Below the pieces are notes generated by a model that did not search any database, was not told where the DNA came from, and was given only the letters and a program-made list of their open reading frames with translations. Below are positions 30,751-41,420 of a DNA stretch of 64,000 bases, piece after piece. Source of the DNA: Lachnospiraceae bacterium (GTDB taxonomy: Bacteria; Bacillota; Clostridia; Lachnospirales; Lachnospiraceae). A program made the translations under genes and the position numbers. The stretch lies in NCBI GenBank assembly GCA_014804695.1, contig JAAUZJ010000047.1:1-64000 (forward strand), written 5' to 3'. The first letter of the stretch is position 1. Each line of letters starts with the position of its first letter.

Positions 30751-31662
30751 CTATTCGGAATCCTTGGGATTATATCCGAAATTTTTCAAAAGAAAATCAC
30801 TATCGCGCCAATCCTTTTTAACCTTCACCCACAACTTAAGATTTACCTGTTTTTCAACCAGATTCTCAATATCATGTCTTGCAAGCGAGCCTATTTTCTT
30901 AAGCATCTGTCCCTGCTTTCCGATAATTATCCCCTTATGGGAATCCTTCTCACAAATGATCGTCGCTTCTATATCGACAATGCGCTTCTTGTAATTCATG
31001 GCCTCAATTGTTACGGCAATGCCATGAGGTATCTCTTCTTCCAAACACCTAAGCGCTTTCTCCCGGATAAGCTCCGCCACAATCTGTCTGACCGGTTGGT
31101 CGGTAACTGTATCTTCATCATAAAAAGGATGCCCGTAAGGCAGATATTTCATTATACAGGAAAGAAGTTCATCGGTTCCGTCTCCTTTAAGCGCCGATAC
31201 AGGTACTATCTCCGCAAAGTCCATCTGCTTTCTGTATGTATCTATAAAAAGAAGTATCTCGTCCTTTTTCACCGTATCTATCTTGTTTATCACGAGAATA
31301 ACAGGTGTTTTTATATTTTTTAACTGCTCTATAATATGCTGTTCTCCGGCTCCGATAAACGTAGTCGGCTCCACGAGCCACAACACTACATCCACCTCCG
31401 AAAAGGTACGCTCTGCGGTATTCACCATATAGTCGCCAAGTTTATTCTTCGCCTTATGAATTCCCGGCGTATCCAGAAAAACAATCTGTCCCTCATCCGA
31501 AGTATAGACCGTCTGTATTCTGTTTCTGGTGGTCTGCGGCTTATTCGAGGTAATTGCTATCTTCTGCCCGATAAGATGGTTCATCAACGTAGATTTTCCA
31601 ACATTCGGTCTGCCTACTAATGTGGCAAAACCCGACTTAAACTGTTTGTTTTCCTGTTTCAT
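30751..31662 (-). CDS. era: GTPase Era
   Basis: GRPNVGKSTLMNHLIGQKIAITSNKPQTTRNRI; C-terminal KH domain. Confidence 0.97.
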   Translation of the reverse strand: MKQENKQFKSGFATLVGRPNVGKSTLMNHLIGQKIAITSNKPQTTRNRIQTVYTSDEGQIVFLDTPGIHKAKNKLGDYMVNTAERTFSEVDVVLWLVEPTTFIGAGEQHIIEQLKNIKTPVILVINKIDTVKKDEILLFIDTYRKQMDFAEIVPVSALKGDGTDELLSCIMKYLPYGHPFYDEDTVTDQPVRQIVAELIREKALRCLEEEIPHGIAVTIEAMNYKKRIVDIEATIICEKDSHKGIIIGKQGQMLKKIGSLARHDIENLVEKQVNLKLWVKVKKDWRDSDFLLKNFGYNPKDSE

Positions 31663-31762
31663 CGTATATTTTCCCTTTTATATTTTTCTGAGTATTCTTA
31701 TTTTCCGAATATTATTCTTATTCTGAGATTACTTTTTTCTGAATATTATTCTTTTCTGAGCA

Positions 31763-32794
31763 TTATTCCGTATCTTCGGGCTTTTTATCCATATCATTGG
31801 TAAGCTGCTGCCGTATTTTTTCTTCTTTAACAGCTTTACGTTTAGTGATTTTTTTAACTACCACAATACCTACCACAATAACTATAGCCCATACTATCAA
31901 ATAAGGAATATTGACTATAAACCATACAAAGAGGTTTACAAGTCCATCCCCAAGGCTATATGTGTTTTCCGAAAAGCCTTTCTTTATTCTGTCCCAGACT
32001 GAAGGATTTTCTACTACTGTCGTTACTCGTTTTACTTCCTGAATACTCAGATTAATAGTGCTGTAATCAATCTGGTCATTCAACGTGCGAAGCTGCGATT
32101 CCATGCTCTCAATCTCATATCTTACATCCGAAAGCCTCTGTTCTATTGTAATTATCTCCTCTATGGTGTCTGCATTTTCTACCAGCTCCAGCAGTCTTTT
32201 CTGCTCTGCAAGAAGCGCGCTCTTGTGGCTCTCTAAATCCACATACTGTAAAGTAACATCTGTTACTCTTTCCGTCTTATTGGTTATATTGGTAGATTCG
32301 TCCACCTGTACTACAAACTCGTCAAAACGCGCCGTCGGAATACGTACAGTCCAATTGGCATTGCGGTCACCGCTATAATCGGAAAAAGTCCTTCCGTTAT
32401 ACTCATACTGATACTCAATATAGCCACCAAGCTGCTTAATCTGAGCCGACAGATTAACAAGAAGATCATCGTACTTTTCCGTCTCCACGCTCATATCTAC
32501 AGTCTTGATCAGCTTACGGTTTGAGGCATTGGAATTTTCATTCACAAGCTCACCAGACGACTGGTTCCCTGTATAGCCTTCTTCCGCATAGGCTGCCTCA
32601 TAATCCATATCCGCCGCTGCCGTCGTATTAGATGCAACATAATCATAGCTACCGGCCGTGTCATAAGCTGCGCTATCGAACGTAGCATAGTTCATTTCGG
32701 TCATACCACTCTTATCGCTGCTGCCACAGGCGGTCATGCTGACTGTAAGCACCAACAATACCGCTGCCGTTAGTCCCAAATTTCTTTTTTTCAT
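31763..32794 (-). CDS. DUF4349-family lipoprotein
   Basis: Lipobox MTACG; RKLIKTVDMSVETEKYDDLLVNLSAQIKQLGGYIE; C-terminal TM. Confidence 0.8.
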   Translation of the reverse strand: MKKRNLGLTAAVLLVLTVSMTACGSSDKSGMTEMNYATFDSAAYDTAGSYDYVASNTTAAADMDYEAAYAEEGYTGNQSSGELVNENSNASNRKLIKTVDMSVETEKYDDLLVNLSAQIKQLGGYIEYQYEYNGRTFSDYSGDRNANWTVRIPTARFDEFVVQVDESTNITNKTERVTDVTLQYVDLESHKSALLAEQKRLLELVENADTIEEIITIEQRLSDVRYEIESMESQLRTLNDQIDYSTINLSIQEVKRVTTVVENPSVWDRIKKGFSENTYSLGDGLVNLFVWFIVNIPYLIVWAIVIVVGIVVVKKITKRKAVKEEKIRQQLTNDMDKKPEDTE

Positions 32795-32838
32795 AATACA
32801 TCCTCCCCTTAATTATAGCTTTTTACTACTCCCCATTC

Positions 32839-35760
32839 TTAGTGAAACAAATAGTCCGTTTCCGCAAACACCTCCTTTTGCTGCTTAATCTTATCCTCAT
32901 TCCCGACAACACATAAGCTCTCATCCTGCATAAATGCGCTTATATATTCGGCTAATCCTCTTATGGTCTCAGGCACAGTCGCAAGAAGCTCGTCGCGCTC
33001 TTTCTGTACCTGCTCGTATGAATAATTTGTCATATATCCGGCAAGGGAATAGGTCCCCCTGGCAGATGGCGTCATCGGCATATCCAGTTCGCTGACCGCG
33101 CCTATTATATACTGGGTCATGGTTCTTTCATCAGCATCGAAATTACAGATATATTCTGTCGCTTTTTCGTATACATCTATTGTTTTCTCCAGATTAGGGT
33201 CCCTGTAAGACACAAAATAGCTCTCGCCGGTCTTACCAAACTGGCACATACAGCCGTAGGCTCCGCCCTTGACACGCACCTGCGTCCACAGGTAATCATA
33301 ACCCATCATTACCCGAAGCGCCTTAAGCGCTCCTGTATAGGGAAGTCCTTTCTTGGTGAAATTTCCTGCCCTGCACACGTACTGTACCTGTGAAGATGTC
33401 ATAAAGCCTTCATTCTTTTTCTCAAGCTTAGGTTCATAGGCCTTAACATCAATCGTCCCGGTATGCAGACTATCACGAAAATCTTCTATAAGAGCCTCCA
33501 TATTCTTAAGTCCCTCTTGCTGCGCCGTGTAATCCACCATCAGATTCTCAGGTCTGAAAATAAACGTCATTAGAGAGCTTAACTTCTCTATCAGCTCATC
33601 TTTACGGTTATCAAAATCTTTATCCAATTCCTCAAGCATCCTGTAAAAAGGTATACCGCTCATCTGGTCGGAAACTGCCGCCGTCTTGGAAATATACGAC
33701 AGGGCGCGCACCGCTGCAATAGAATGTCCGGCCGACATCATCTGCGCCTGTTTCTGCGACTTAAGCTCCGAAATGAGTTCATGCAGACGCTTAGCATCAT
33801 CAAAGCGTGAGTTCATAACAATCTCTTTTACCAGCCTGAACGCATGCTCCATATTCTCATACAGTGCCTTTACCTTAATTTCCATAGTTGCTGTATATTT
33901 ACTCATATCGCGAGCATCAGTATAGGTATTAATTACAGGTGTTATTCCACCAGTCAGTATATTTATCTCATTAAAAAGTTCGCCGTAGGTATAATTATCC
34001 GTATCGACAAGCGCAAGGACCGCCTTTAACAGTCCCACATATGGAAAAAGCTCCTCAGGAACGGTATTCAAATTAAACATAAACCGCAGATATCCTATGC
34101 CGTTTGTAAAGATATCATGGTATAAAAATACGGTATTTCCGACTTTTTTCTCTTCATTAACGTATTTTTCTGCCTCTTTTTTCATATCTTCACGCGTAAG
34201 TAACGGAATCTTCTCTAAATCCTCCTTAGCGCTTGGCTCTTCCTGATATTCCTTAAGGGCATTAGTCTGTTCTACTATTTCCTCAAGCTCTTCTTTAGAG
34301 AGCGAAGCTTTCTTCTCTGCCAGTTTATCGGCCAATTCTTTATCCCTTTTACTTGTAAGTCCCTTAACAGGTTCAACCACTACGATTGTCCTGTGCGTAT
34401 TATTCAGCAGATACTTTTTAATAAGATTTTCGTAATAATCGGTATCAATCGCATCTTTAAGGGCTGTATAAGTGTCGTTTGCCTCAACGTGTAAAAAGGG
34501 CTTGTTGTCGTCATAGAGCCAGCTGTCAAACATTTGCAAGCCGAATAAAAGTCCCTTTGGATATGAGCCAAAATCCGCCTCTCTGTATTTGAATTCATAA
34601 AAGTTAAGCCCTGCACGAAGTGCCTTTTTATCAAGTCCATTCGTAGCAAGCTCGTTAAGCTTCTGCTCAATTGTCGCACTAAACTCTTCAAGCTGTTCTT
34701 TGTTGGCATTTTTGGACACTATCGAGAAAAATGGCTGTTTAATCCCGTTTTCATAAGTGCTGTAGACGTCCTTGCCAATCCCCTTATCAATAAGCACCTG
34801 TTTAAGCGGCGCACCGGGCGCGGAACAAAGCACATAATCCAACACCTGAAAAGCTATATACTGCTCCTTATCCAGATTGTCAGAAAAAGCTGTATTATAT
34901 GAAAGATACGTGCTATCGCTCTCAGATTCATTATCCATGATCGGATACTCTTTATATACCGTAACAGGCTCATCAAAGGGCTTCTGCATTGCCAGCGTCG
35001 AATCTACATCAAGCGCATCATACTTAGACAGATACTCCTCGTCCAAAAATGCAAGTTTTTCTGCCATATCCATATCTCCATACAGATAAATATAGCTGTT
35101 TGAAGGGTGATAGTATTTATGATGGAACTCCAAAAAATCGTCATAGGTAAGTTCAGGAATCACATCCGGATCTCCACCGGATTCAACGGCATACGAGGTG
35201 TCGGGATATAGTGAATTCATTATCTCTCTATCGAGCACATCATCAGGCGATGAAAACGCGCCTTTCATTTCGTTGTATACAACGCCGTTAATGGTAAGCT
35301 CATCATCTAAATCCTCAAGCTCATAGTGCCAGCCTTCCTGTCTGAATATTTTCTCTTCATTGTATATATTCGGATGAAAAACCGCATCCAGATACACATC
35401 CATGAGATTCTGGAAATCCTTATCATTACAGCTTGCCACCGGATATACAGTTTTATCAGGATAAGTCATTGCATTTAAAAAGGTATTTAAAGAGCCCTTG
35501 GCAAGTTCGATAAAAGGATCCTTGACCGGGAACTTATCCGAACCGCAAAGTACGCTGTGCTCAATTATATGCGCAACACCTGTACTATCTACCGGCGGCG
35601 TCCTAAAGCCTATATAGAACACCTTATTATTATCATCATTAGACATAAGCACAATCCTTGCGCCGGTCTTATTATGCCTTAGTATATATGCGAGTGAGTT
35701 TAACTCCTTTATCTTTTTCTTCTCAATTACCGTATATGCCTGTAATTGTTCAATCTGCAT
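32839..35760 (-). CDS. M16C insulinase-family metallopeptidase (PreP/Cym1-like)
   Basis: Inverted zinc motif GVAHIIEHSVLCGSDKFPVKDPF; ~970 aa. Confidence 0.95.
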   Translation of the reverse strand: MQIEQLQAYTVIEKKKIKELNSLAYILRHNKTGARIVLMSNDDNNKVFYIGFRTPPVDSTGVAHIIEHSVLCGSDKFPVKDPFIELAKGSLNTFLNAMTYPDKTVYPVASCNDKDFQNLMDVYLDAVFHPNIYNEEKIFRQEGWHYELEDLDDELTINGVVYNEMKGAFSSPDDVLDREIMNSLYPDTSYAVESGGDPDVIPELTYDDFLEFHHKYYHPSNSYIYLYGDMDMAEKLAFLDEEYLSKYDALDVDSTLAMQKPFDEPVTVYKEYPIMDNESESDSTYLSYNTAFSDNLDKEQYIAFQVLDYVLCSAPGAPLKQVLIDKGIGKDVYSTYENGIKQPFFSIVSKNANKEQLEEFSATIEQKLNELATNGLDKKALRAGLNFYEFKYREADFGSYPKGLLFGLQMFDSWLYDDNKPFLHVEANDTYTALKDAIDTDYYENLIKKYLLNNTHRTIVVVEPVKGLTSKRDKELADKLAEKKASLSKEELEEIVEQTNALKEYQEEPSAKEDLEKIPLLTREDMKKEAEKYVNEEKKVGNTVFLYHDIFTNGIGYLRFMFNLNTVPEELFPYVGLLKAVLALVDTDNYTYGELFNEINILTGGITPVINTYTDARDMSKYTATMEIKVKALYENMEHAFRLVKEIVMNSRFDDAKRLHELISELKSQKQAQMMSAGHSIAAVRALSYISKTAAVSDQMSGIPFYRMLEELDKDFDNRKDELIEKLSSLMTFIFRPENLMVDYTAQQEGLKNMEALIEDFRDSLHTGTIDVKAYEPKLEKKNEGFMTSSQVQYVCRAGNFTKKGLPYTGALKALRVMMGYDYLWTQVRVKGGAYGCMCQFGKTGESYFVSYRDPNLEKTIDVYEKATEYICNFDADERTMTQYIIGAVSELDMPMTPSARGTYSLAGYMTNYSYEQVQKERDELLATVPETIRGLAEYISAFMQDESLCVVGNEDKIKQQKEVFAETDYLFH

Positions 35761-35820
35761 ATTTTGAACCATGCCTTTCTTTATAAAATGATTGATTGTG
35801 AAACGGTTTGCCATTGGCAC

Positions 35821-35902
35821 GAACTAAGATATTATAAATAAAAAAGGGGCTCGAACCGCGGGAGCGAAGGTCGCCCCTTTTTTATTTATAATATCTTAGT
35901 TC
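35821..35902. repeat. long palindrome, family A copy 3 (perfect 30-bp arms)
   Basis: GAACTAAGATATTATAAATAAAAAAGGGGC and its exact reverse complement separated by 22 nt. Confidence 0.95.
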
Positions 35903-36004
35903 TGGGTATTGGTAATTTGGTTTGCAATAGTTTCACAACTGGGTATTTGTATTAGTATATCACTTACTTGTGAAATTAGCAAAAGATTGTGAAAATTTTC
36001 GGAT

Positions 36005-36045
36005 GAAAAAAACAGGCCTGACACCATATTTTAATGTCAGGTCTG
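36005..36045 (-). terminator. intrinsic terminator downstream of the large surface protein
   Basis: Minus strand CAGACCTGACATTAAAATATGGTGTCAGGCCTGTTTTTTT. Confidence 0.85.
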
Positions 36046-36092
36046 CTTTGAGATTCTTATGTCCTTTATTGAGGATGTGTCATTAATTAATA

Positions 36093-39000
36093 TTATTCAC
36101 GCGTTATGCCGCCTGTCTTGTCAACAATTTCTTTAATTTTTGAATTTTTAATAACCACATTTTTTCCAGCCATGTTATAAAACGTTCCATCCATCGTACA
36201 ATTTTCAATCCTTACATCAGTTGCCTTTTTAATGATTCCCAGACTGCCTTTTGCATTTCCCTCAAATGTTGAATTTAATATTTTAACATGCTCAGTGGGA
36301 TTATAGTTGTATTCAATATCAATGCCATATTGAGGATCTGTTCCCTTTGCATAATTAAATTGACATCGGTCTATCGTAACATTATTCGCATCTGTAATAG
36401 AAAGATTGCTTCTTCTATTATGGTGAAGATTACAATTCTCAATCGTTACATAGTCGCTGGATAACAGCGTTGCGGAATACGTCCCCAGATAAATTCCGTC
36501 ACCCCAGCATTGGGAAATCTCCATATCGCTGATATTAACATTTCTGCATCCATCTATCGAGATTCCATGTCCCGATTCGCCTTTTGTACCGGTATGTTCA
36601 TCACGATCCCCTATGATCTGACCTCCTGAAATAGTAATATTATCGCGGTCAAAAGCATATATTGCATGATAGTCATTCGAACTGTTGTTTGCAATTACCA
36701 TGAGCAACGCTCCCGAAGACATGATCAATGTCTGATTATCAGTCAGAACAATACCACCGAAATCACTTACGGCATCAATCCAATAAACGCCGGCGGGTAT
36801 ATACAGATAATCACATAAATCAGGATTGCGTTCCCACTGTCTCAAAATCGCATTTATAGCCGGGGTATCATCAGTCGTTCCTTTCTCTTGGTGATATATA
36901 TAACCATCTCCTTCGGGCAGATTTTTCTCCTCATCACCTTTTACAACAACAAAACAGCGTTGAACGAATTTACGTTTATTTGTATACACTTTAATCTGAA
37001 CGGCTCCCACTTTTTTCATGGTAAGCAGACCATTTTTATCTACGTATACAATTTCCGAATTACTGCTTTCAAATTCGACATTGCTTAAATTTACCGGTCC
37101 CTCAAATTCCAACGGATAAGTATCTCCTACTTCTCCCTCAATTGTCTGACCTGACTTTTTTAGAACCGGAGCATCTACTATTGTAACCTTACACGTTGCC
37201 TTTTTATTGCCATCCTGGGCAGTGGCAGTTATCGTTACAGTACCTTCTTTCTTAGGATAGATAATAGCGGCAAAAGTATACTCATCATCATCGATAGTTC
37301 TTAGTATGGGCACAACTGTCGCAATATTACTGTTGGAAGTAGACCAGATTACAGTTGAATTCCATAATGTGTCATATGGTATCTCGGGTGTTAGCTGGAC
37401 TTTAATCAGCCCTTTCTCTTCATTGTCCTGAAGCGACATTGAAAGTACTGTCGTACTTAACTTTATCCCTTTTACGTGATTTATATTATACGACCTCTTT
37501 TTAATCTTAAAAGAACAGGTTCTCATTCCGCCGTATTCACTGTATTCACTTCCGCGTAATGTTACTTTCGCAGTTCCGGCTTTAATATTATTCGTGTAAT
37601 CCACAATTTCTACAACGTTATATAATTCATTTCCTTTTTTCATATCAGCACTGTTTGCGTAAACATGAATATCACTCCATGTATGTAACTCTATTTTCTC
37701 TCCTGTATACTCCTGTGGATCAATTACAATTTTCAATTTACTGATACTCTTACTTTTGTCATATATCTTGTAACTGCCTTTAATGGAAGTACCTTCATAA
37801 GCTCCCGCACCTTGCACAGTGACACTAACGGTGCTGCCTTCGCCGGGAGTTGATGATCCGTCTGTCACCTTATAGTCAATCTCCTTAGAGTAATCCGTTC
37901 CCGCAGCCAGCTTTTTACCGTTAACATCTTTGATTGTTATTTTCGTTGATTTCCATGCATCTGCTTTTGTGCTCACCGGCATATCCGAAACCAACATTAT
38001 TCCCTTGCTGATATCTCCGTTCGTCACCTTAATCTTTATGGTATTTTTATATCCTTTGTAATTTCCCTTACCGTTAATCTCAAGGCTCATGTCTGTTCCC
38101 GGAGTTTTATTATTTGTTATTTTTACCGTATAATCGGTCTTATTTTTAAGAACTTTATTATCCGAATCCTTTAAGTCAAACTCCGGCACTGCTCCGCCCT
38201 TTTGATAAGCTATCTCAAGCGGATCTTCGGATTTTAAATTTTTCCACTTAATATTAAAACCAGCATTATCACTATTCGGTTTTATTTCATACGTTTTTTT
38301 GAGTGTACCTTTGTATCTGCCTTTTCCGGTAAAAGTAACCGTCACCTTTCCAACTTTCTTTACATTGCCATACTTTATTGCATAGTCTTTTCCTTGAATA
38401 AGCGTCTCTTTGTCTGTGCCGCTTCCAAATGCCAGTATACCTTCTTCTTCCTGATAGATTCCGCCTTCATCGTCAACCGTCTTTTGTGAAAAGGTTATGC
38501 TGTCTTTCCATGCAGTTCCCGAAACGGCGTCTTTAATATTCCTGTCGCCTACCAGCTTAAGATTTACCCTTTTAGAGCCGCGATAACCCTTACTCTTCCC
38601 GACTTGGGTAGGATATACCATCACGTATGAGCCGTCAACTGCGTCCGCACGGACTTCATAATCATAAAGAGTTTTGTCAAGAACGGTTTTGCCGAATGCA
38701 AGTTTTTCAATTGTCACATCTTCTTTTGTTAAAGCTGTTCCTTTATATTCATATTGCTTCTTTCCAAGAGTAACCGCTGCGGAGCTGAAATTAAGGTTTT
38801 TATCTTTAAGAACTACGAGGTTCATCTGGAAAGAACCTGTAAAGTTGCCGGTTCCATTTACTGTATAGCTGTATACCTTTCCTGCTTCATAAGAATCTCC
38901 TTTTTTATAATCGTTTGGCAGTGTAGTATAATCGCAGACAAAATCTTTATTAAGAATCAGCTTTTTCTTGCCAAACGTCAGTTCAGGAGCTGGTATTTTC

Positions 39001-40640
39001 AGGTTTTTAGCGTATGTAACTGCCTGTTCGTATCCTGGTGAATTATTATTATCTTTGCTATCTCCTTCCGTGCTGTCATTATTCGTATTACCAGCATCGG
39101 TATTGTATATATTTACATCGTTTATATCTAGGGGTTTTATCGTATAATACAATGTCACACTGCCGCTGTACTGCCCCTTCAGGGTAATTGTAAGGCTTGG
39201 TGCTTTAGCTGAATCATAAGTGGCGGCATTGATATTATTTTTATAACTGATGGTATAATCCGTCTTTTCCGTTAAAAGTGTATCGTTATGGTAAACGCGG
39301 ATATTCTGCGTAATTTTTTCGCCTGTGTAAACAAAATCATCGCTCTCTCTTTTAAAGCCGTCTATCTTCATATCATCGGATCTATCACTCAATATCGCTA
39401 CAACATCTACTTTGATAACAGCCGTTATTCCATTGCATTCCGCTGTAATTTGTGCACTTCCTGTTCCATTGGCCCGAATCTGTGCAGTTCCTATTCCATC
39501 GGATGCAGTCACTCCGTTTGAAATTACAGTGGCTACCTCCTCGTTACTGCTCTTCCACGAAATTTCTGCCGAAATGCCTTCCGGTTCAATCGTTGCGGTA
39601 ACTTGCTGCCGCTCACCAGCATGCATTGTTAATTTCTTTTTATCTAATTTCAAACCGCTTACTTTTTTATCTGTCTCCTGCCCTGCATTATCACCTTCAA
39701 AGGAGCCAGAACCTTCATCTCCGGTTTCATCTGCTGCGATGGTCTCAGTATCTTCTGATGAATTATCTATATCGCTATCTTCTAAGGCAGTCTCATCATC
39801 ATTCATTTCATCTTCAACTGTATCTTCGGCGGTTGACGCATCCTCCTGCGTCATGCTCTCATCTAACTCTTCTTCGTTTAATGTATCATCCTGCTCTTCA
39901 TCTATATCCGCATCTTCTTCCGGCAGAAATGGCACTGTCGCTGCCGCATAAAATTCTTTATTCGTCTCTTCTTCTGATTCCAAGTAATAAGCTGCACGAA
40001 TATAGTAGTTATAAGCCTCATTGTCTACAGCAACTTCGTCATCAGCTTCATCATCAGTAACTATAACTGCCTCCTCATCCAAAACAGAATCATCTAAAGC
40101 GGCTTTAGCATCCATGACTTCAAGCTTTACCGTTTTATAATAACTGCCATCTTCATCTTCATTCTCTGTCATTATAAAATATGGTGAATCGGGTACAGTA
40201 TCAAAGCCTATCCAGTCATCTTCTTCATCAATAAGGTTTGCACTGCCTTCCTGTGTTCCTTTCTCTGCGCGGAGAATACTCCAGATAAGCGTACCCTGTT
40301 CTTCTTTTTCCAGAATTCCGTCCAAGCTATAGTTGACAAATAACGTCACCGAATCTGACGTTTCAAAAGTAACCGGTAAATCGTATACAAATTCGGAATC
40401 ATCCGTATATGGAAATTCTTCCTCTTCTTTTATCTGTCCGATATGTAAGACTGGCAGCTGAGATAAATCCGACGATTGCGTTTCTGCCTCTGCTTCAGGA
40501 ATCTCAACATCTGCTCCAGGAATCTCGACATCTTCATCTGTTATAGCAGCCTCTGTTGCAAATACGGTAACACTGCCGCAGTCACCAAGCGCCATTGGTA
40601 TTGTAAGCAGAAGTGCAAGCCATCTTTTCATTATCTTCAT
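36093..40640 (-). CDS. large secreted protein: Ig-like (Big2) and MBG-like repeats plus C-terminal parallel beta-helix
   Basis: Signal peptide; KLTMHAGERQQVTATIEPEGISAEISWKSSNEEVATV (Big2); repeated GKGRYKG units; C-term NVTIDRCQFNYAKG beta-helix pattern. Confidence 0.85.
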   Translation of the reverse strand: MKIMKRWLALLLTIPMALGDCGSVTVFATEAAITDEDVEIPGADVEIPEAEAETQSSDLSQLPVLHIGQIKEEEEFPYTDDSEFVYDLPVTFETSDSVTLFVNYSLDGILEKEEQGTLIWSILRAEKGTQEGSANLIDEEDDWIGFDTVPDSPYFIMTENEDEDGSYYKTVKLEVMDAKAALDDSVLDEEAVIVTDDEADDEVAVDNEAYNYYIRAAYYLESEEETNKEFYAAATVPFLPEEDADIDEEQDDTLNEEELDESMTQEDASTAEDTVEDEMNDDETALEDSDIDNSSEDTETIAADETGDEGSGSFEGDNAGQETDKKVSGLKLDKKKLTMHAGERQQVTATIEPEGISAEISWKSSNEEVATVISNGVTASDGIGTAQIRANGTGSAQITAECNGITAVIKVDVVAILSDRSDDMKIDGFKRESDDFVYTGEKITQNIRVYHNDTLLTEKTDYTISYKNNINAATYDSAKAPSLTITLKGQYSGSVTLYYTIKPLDINDVNIYNTDAGNTNNDSTEGDSKDNNNSPGYEQAVTYAKNLKIPAPELTFGKKKLILNKDFVCDYTTLPNDYKKGDSYEAGKVYSYTVNGTGNFTGSFQMNLVVLKDKNLNFSSAAVTLGKKQYEYKGTALTKEDVTIEKLAFGKTVLDKTLYDYEVRADAVDGSYVMVYPTQVGKSKGYRGSKRVNLKLVGDRNIKDAVSGTAWKDSITFSQKTVDDEGGIYQEEEGILAFGSGTDKETLIQGKDYAIKYGNVKKVGKVTVTFTGKGRYKGTLKKTYEIKPNSDNAGFNIKWKNLKSEDPLEIAYQKGGAVPEFDLKDSDNKVLKNKTDYTVKITNNKTPGTDMSLEINGKGNYKGYKNTIKIKVTNGDISKGIMLVSDMPVSTKADAWKSTKITIKDVNGKKLAAGTDYSKEIDYKVTDGSSTPGEGSTVSVTVQGAGAYEGTSIKGSYKIYDKSKSISKLKIVIDPQEYTGEKIELHTWSDIHVYANSADMKKGNELYNVVEIVDYTNNIKAGTAKVTLRGSEYSEYGGMRTCSFKIKKRSYNINHVKGIKLSTTVLSMSLQDNEEKGLIKVQLTPEIPYDTLWNSTVIWSTSNSNIATVVPILRTIDDDEYTFAAIIYPKKEGTVTITATAQDGNKKATCKVTIVDAPVLKKSGQTIEGEVGDTYPLEFEGPVNLSNVEFESSNSEIVYVDKNGLLTMKKVGAVQIKVYTNKRKFVQRCFVVVKGDEEKNLPEGDGYIYHQEKGTTDDTPAINAILRQWERNPDLCDYLYIPAGVYWIDAVSDFGGIVLTDNQTLIMSSGALLMVIANNSSNDYHAIYAFDRDNITISGGQIIGDRDEHTGTKGESGHGISIDGCRNVNISDMEISQCWGDGIYLGTYSATLLSSDYVTIENCNLHHNRRSNLSITDANNVTIDRCQFNYAKGTDPQYGIDIEYNYNPTEHVKILNSTFEGNAKGSLGIIKKATDVRIENCTMDGTFYNMAGKNVVIKNSKIKEIVDKTGGITRE

Positions 40641-40823
40641 AATCTTATTTCTCCCTATAAAATATTACACACGAAGTTAAATATCGTATGTTATTTATTT
40701 AATAAATAAAACACCTATAACATAATATTGCTAATGAGATTTATTGTCAATGTTTTGAATATTAACTTTTATTGGCAATTATTATGAACTCAACTTTGTA
40801 AAAAATGTGTTAAGATTATAAAA

Positions 40824-40861
40824 GAGCAGGCGAGAACTACTTACGCAGTTCTCACCTGCTC
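40824..40861 (-). terminator. intrinsic terminator
   Basis: Minus strand GAGCAGGTGAGAACTGCGTAAGTAGTTCTCGCCTGCTCTTTTA. Confidence 0.75.
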
Positions 40862-40969
40862 AGTGTAAAAGGGGAATTTTACCAAAATTTGTTTAACAAT
40901 GTCATTCTAGCAAAAGTTTTTGTCAAAATCAAGCGTTTAGTGCGTTAATTATTTTGTAATTTATCGCGC

Positions 40970-41392
40970 TCATACACTAAAGGCCATCACAGCCAGCTTG
41001 GAAAGGATAATCTCCTGCACCTTTATCCCGTATTTTTTCTTCTGTGCCAAATTCATCTGCACAAACTCCGAAAGCGGAAGAATCTTATTCTTATATGCAA
41101 CCTTTTCTTTTCCAAAAAGCGATTTACTCTCCACGAACATACACACTTTTACCTTGGCTTTAAGCTGCATATATGTCCTATAGGAAAACTCCTCTCCTGT
41201 CATATAGTAAAACTGGCTCTCCAATGTGGTATCGGCCTGCGTGTCTTTCATTATATAATGTTCTATGATGCTTTTTAGCTTAAAAGGAACCATCTCATTT
41301 TCCATAAGTTCCCCATAATTATAATATGCACCTATATAAAGAGCGTTTACATCCTGCATAAAATATTTAAAATCTTCGTACTGGTATTTCAT
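40970..41392 (-). CDS. hypothetical protein
   Basis: ORF from ATG MKYQYEDFKYFMQDVNALYIG, preceded by GAAAGGCATGG. Confidence 0.65.
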   Translation of the reverse strand: MKYQYEDFKYFMQDVNALYIGAYYNYGELMENEMVPFKLKSIIEHYIMKDTQADTTLESQFYYMTGEEFSYRTYMQLKAKVKVCMFVESKSLFGKEKVAYKNKILPLSEFVQMNLAQKKKYGIKVQEIILSKLAVMAFSV

Positions 41393-41420
41393 ATTAATCC
41401 CATGCCTTTCTCTCAACCCC

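Noticed and set aside
39412-40060. 179-aa and 144-aa plus-strand ORFs
   Set aside because: Antisense to the acidic low-complexity N-terminal part of the surface protein; codon-bias artefact.
40670-40780. AT-rich palindrome TTTATTTAATAAATAAA
   Set aside because: Low-complexity AT sequence; expected by chance in this composition.
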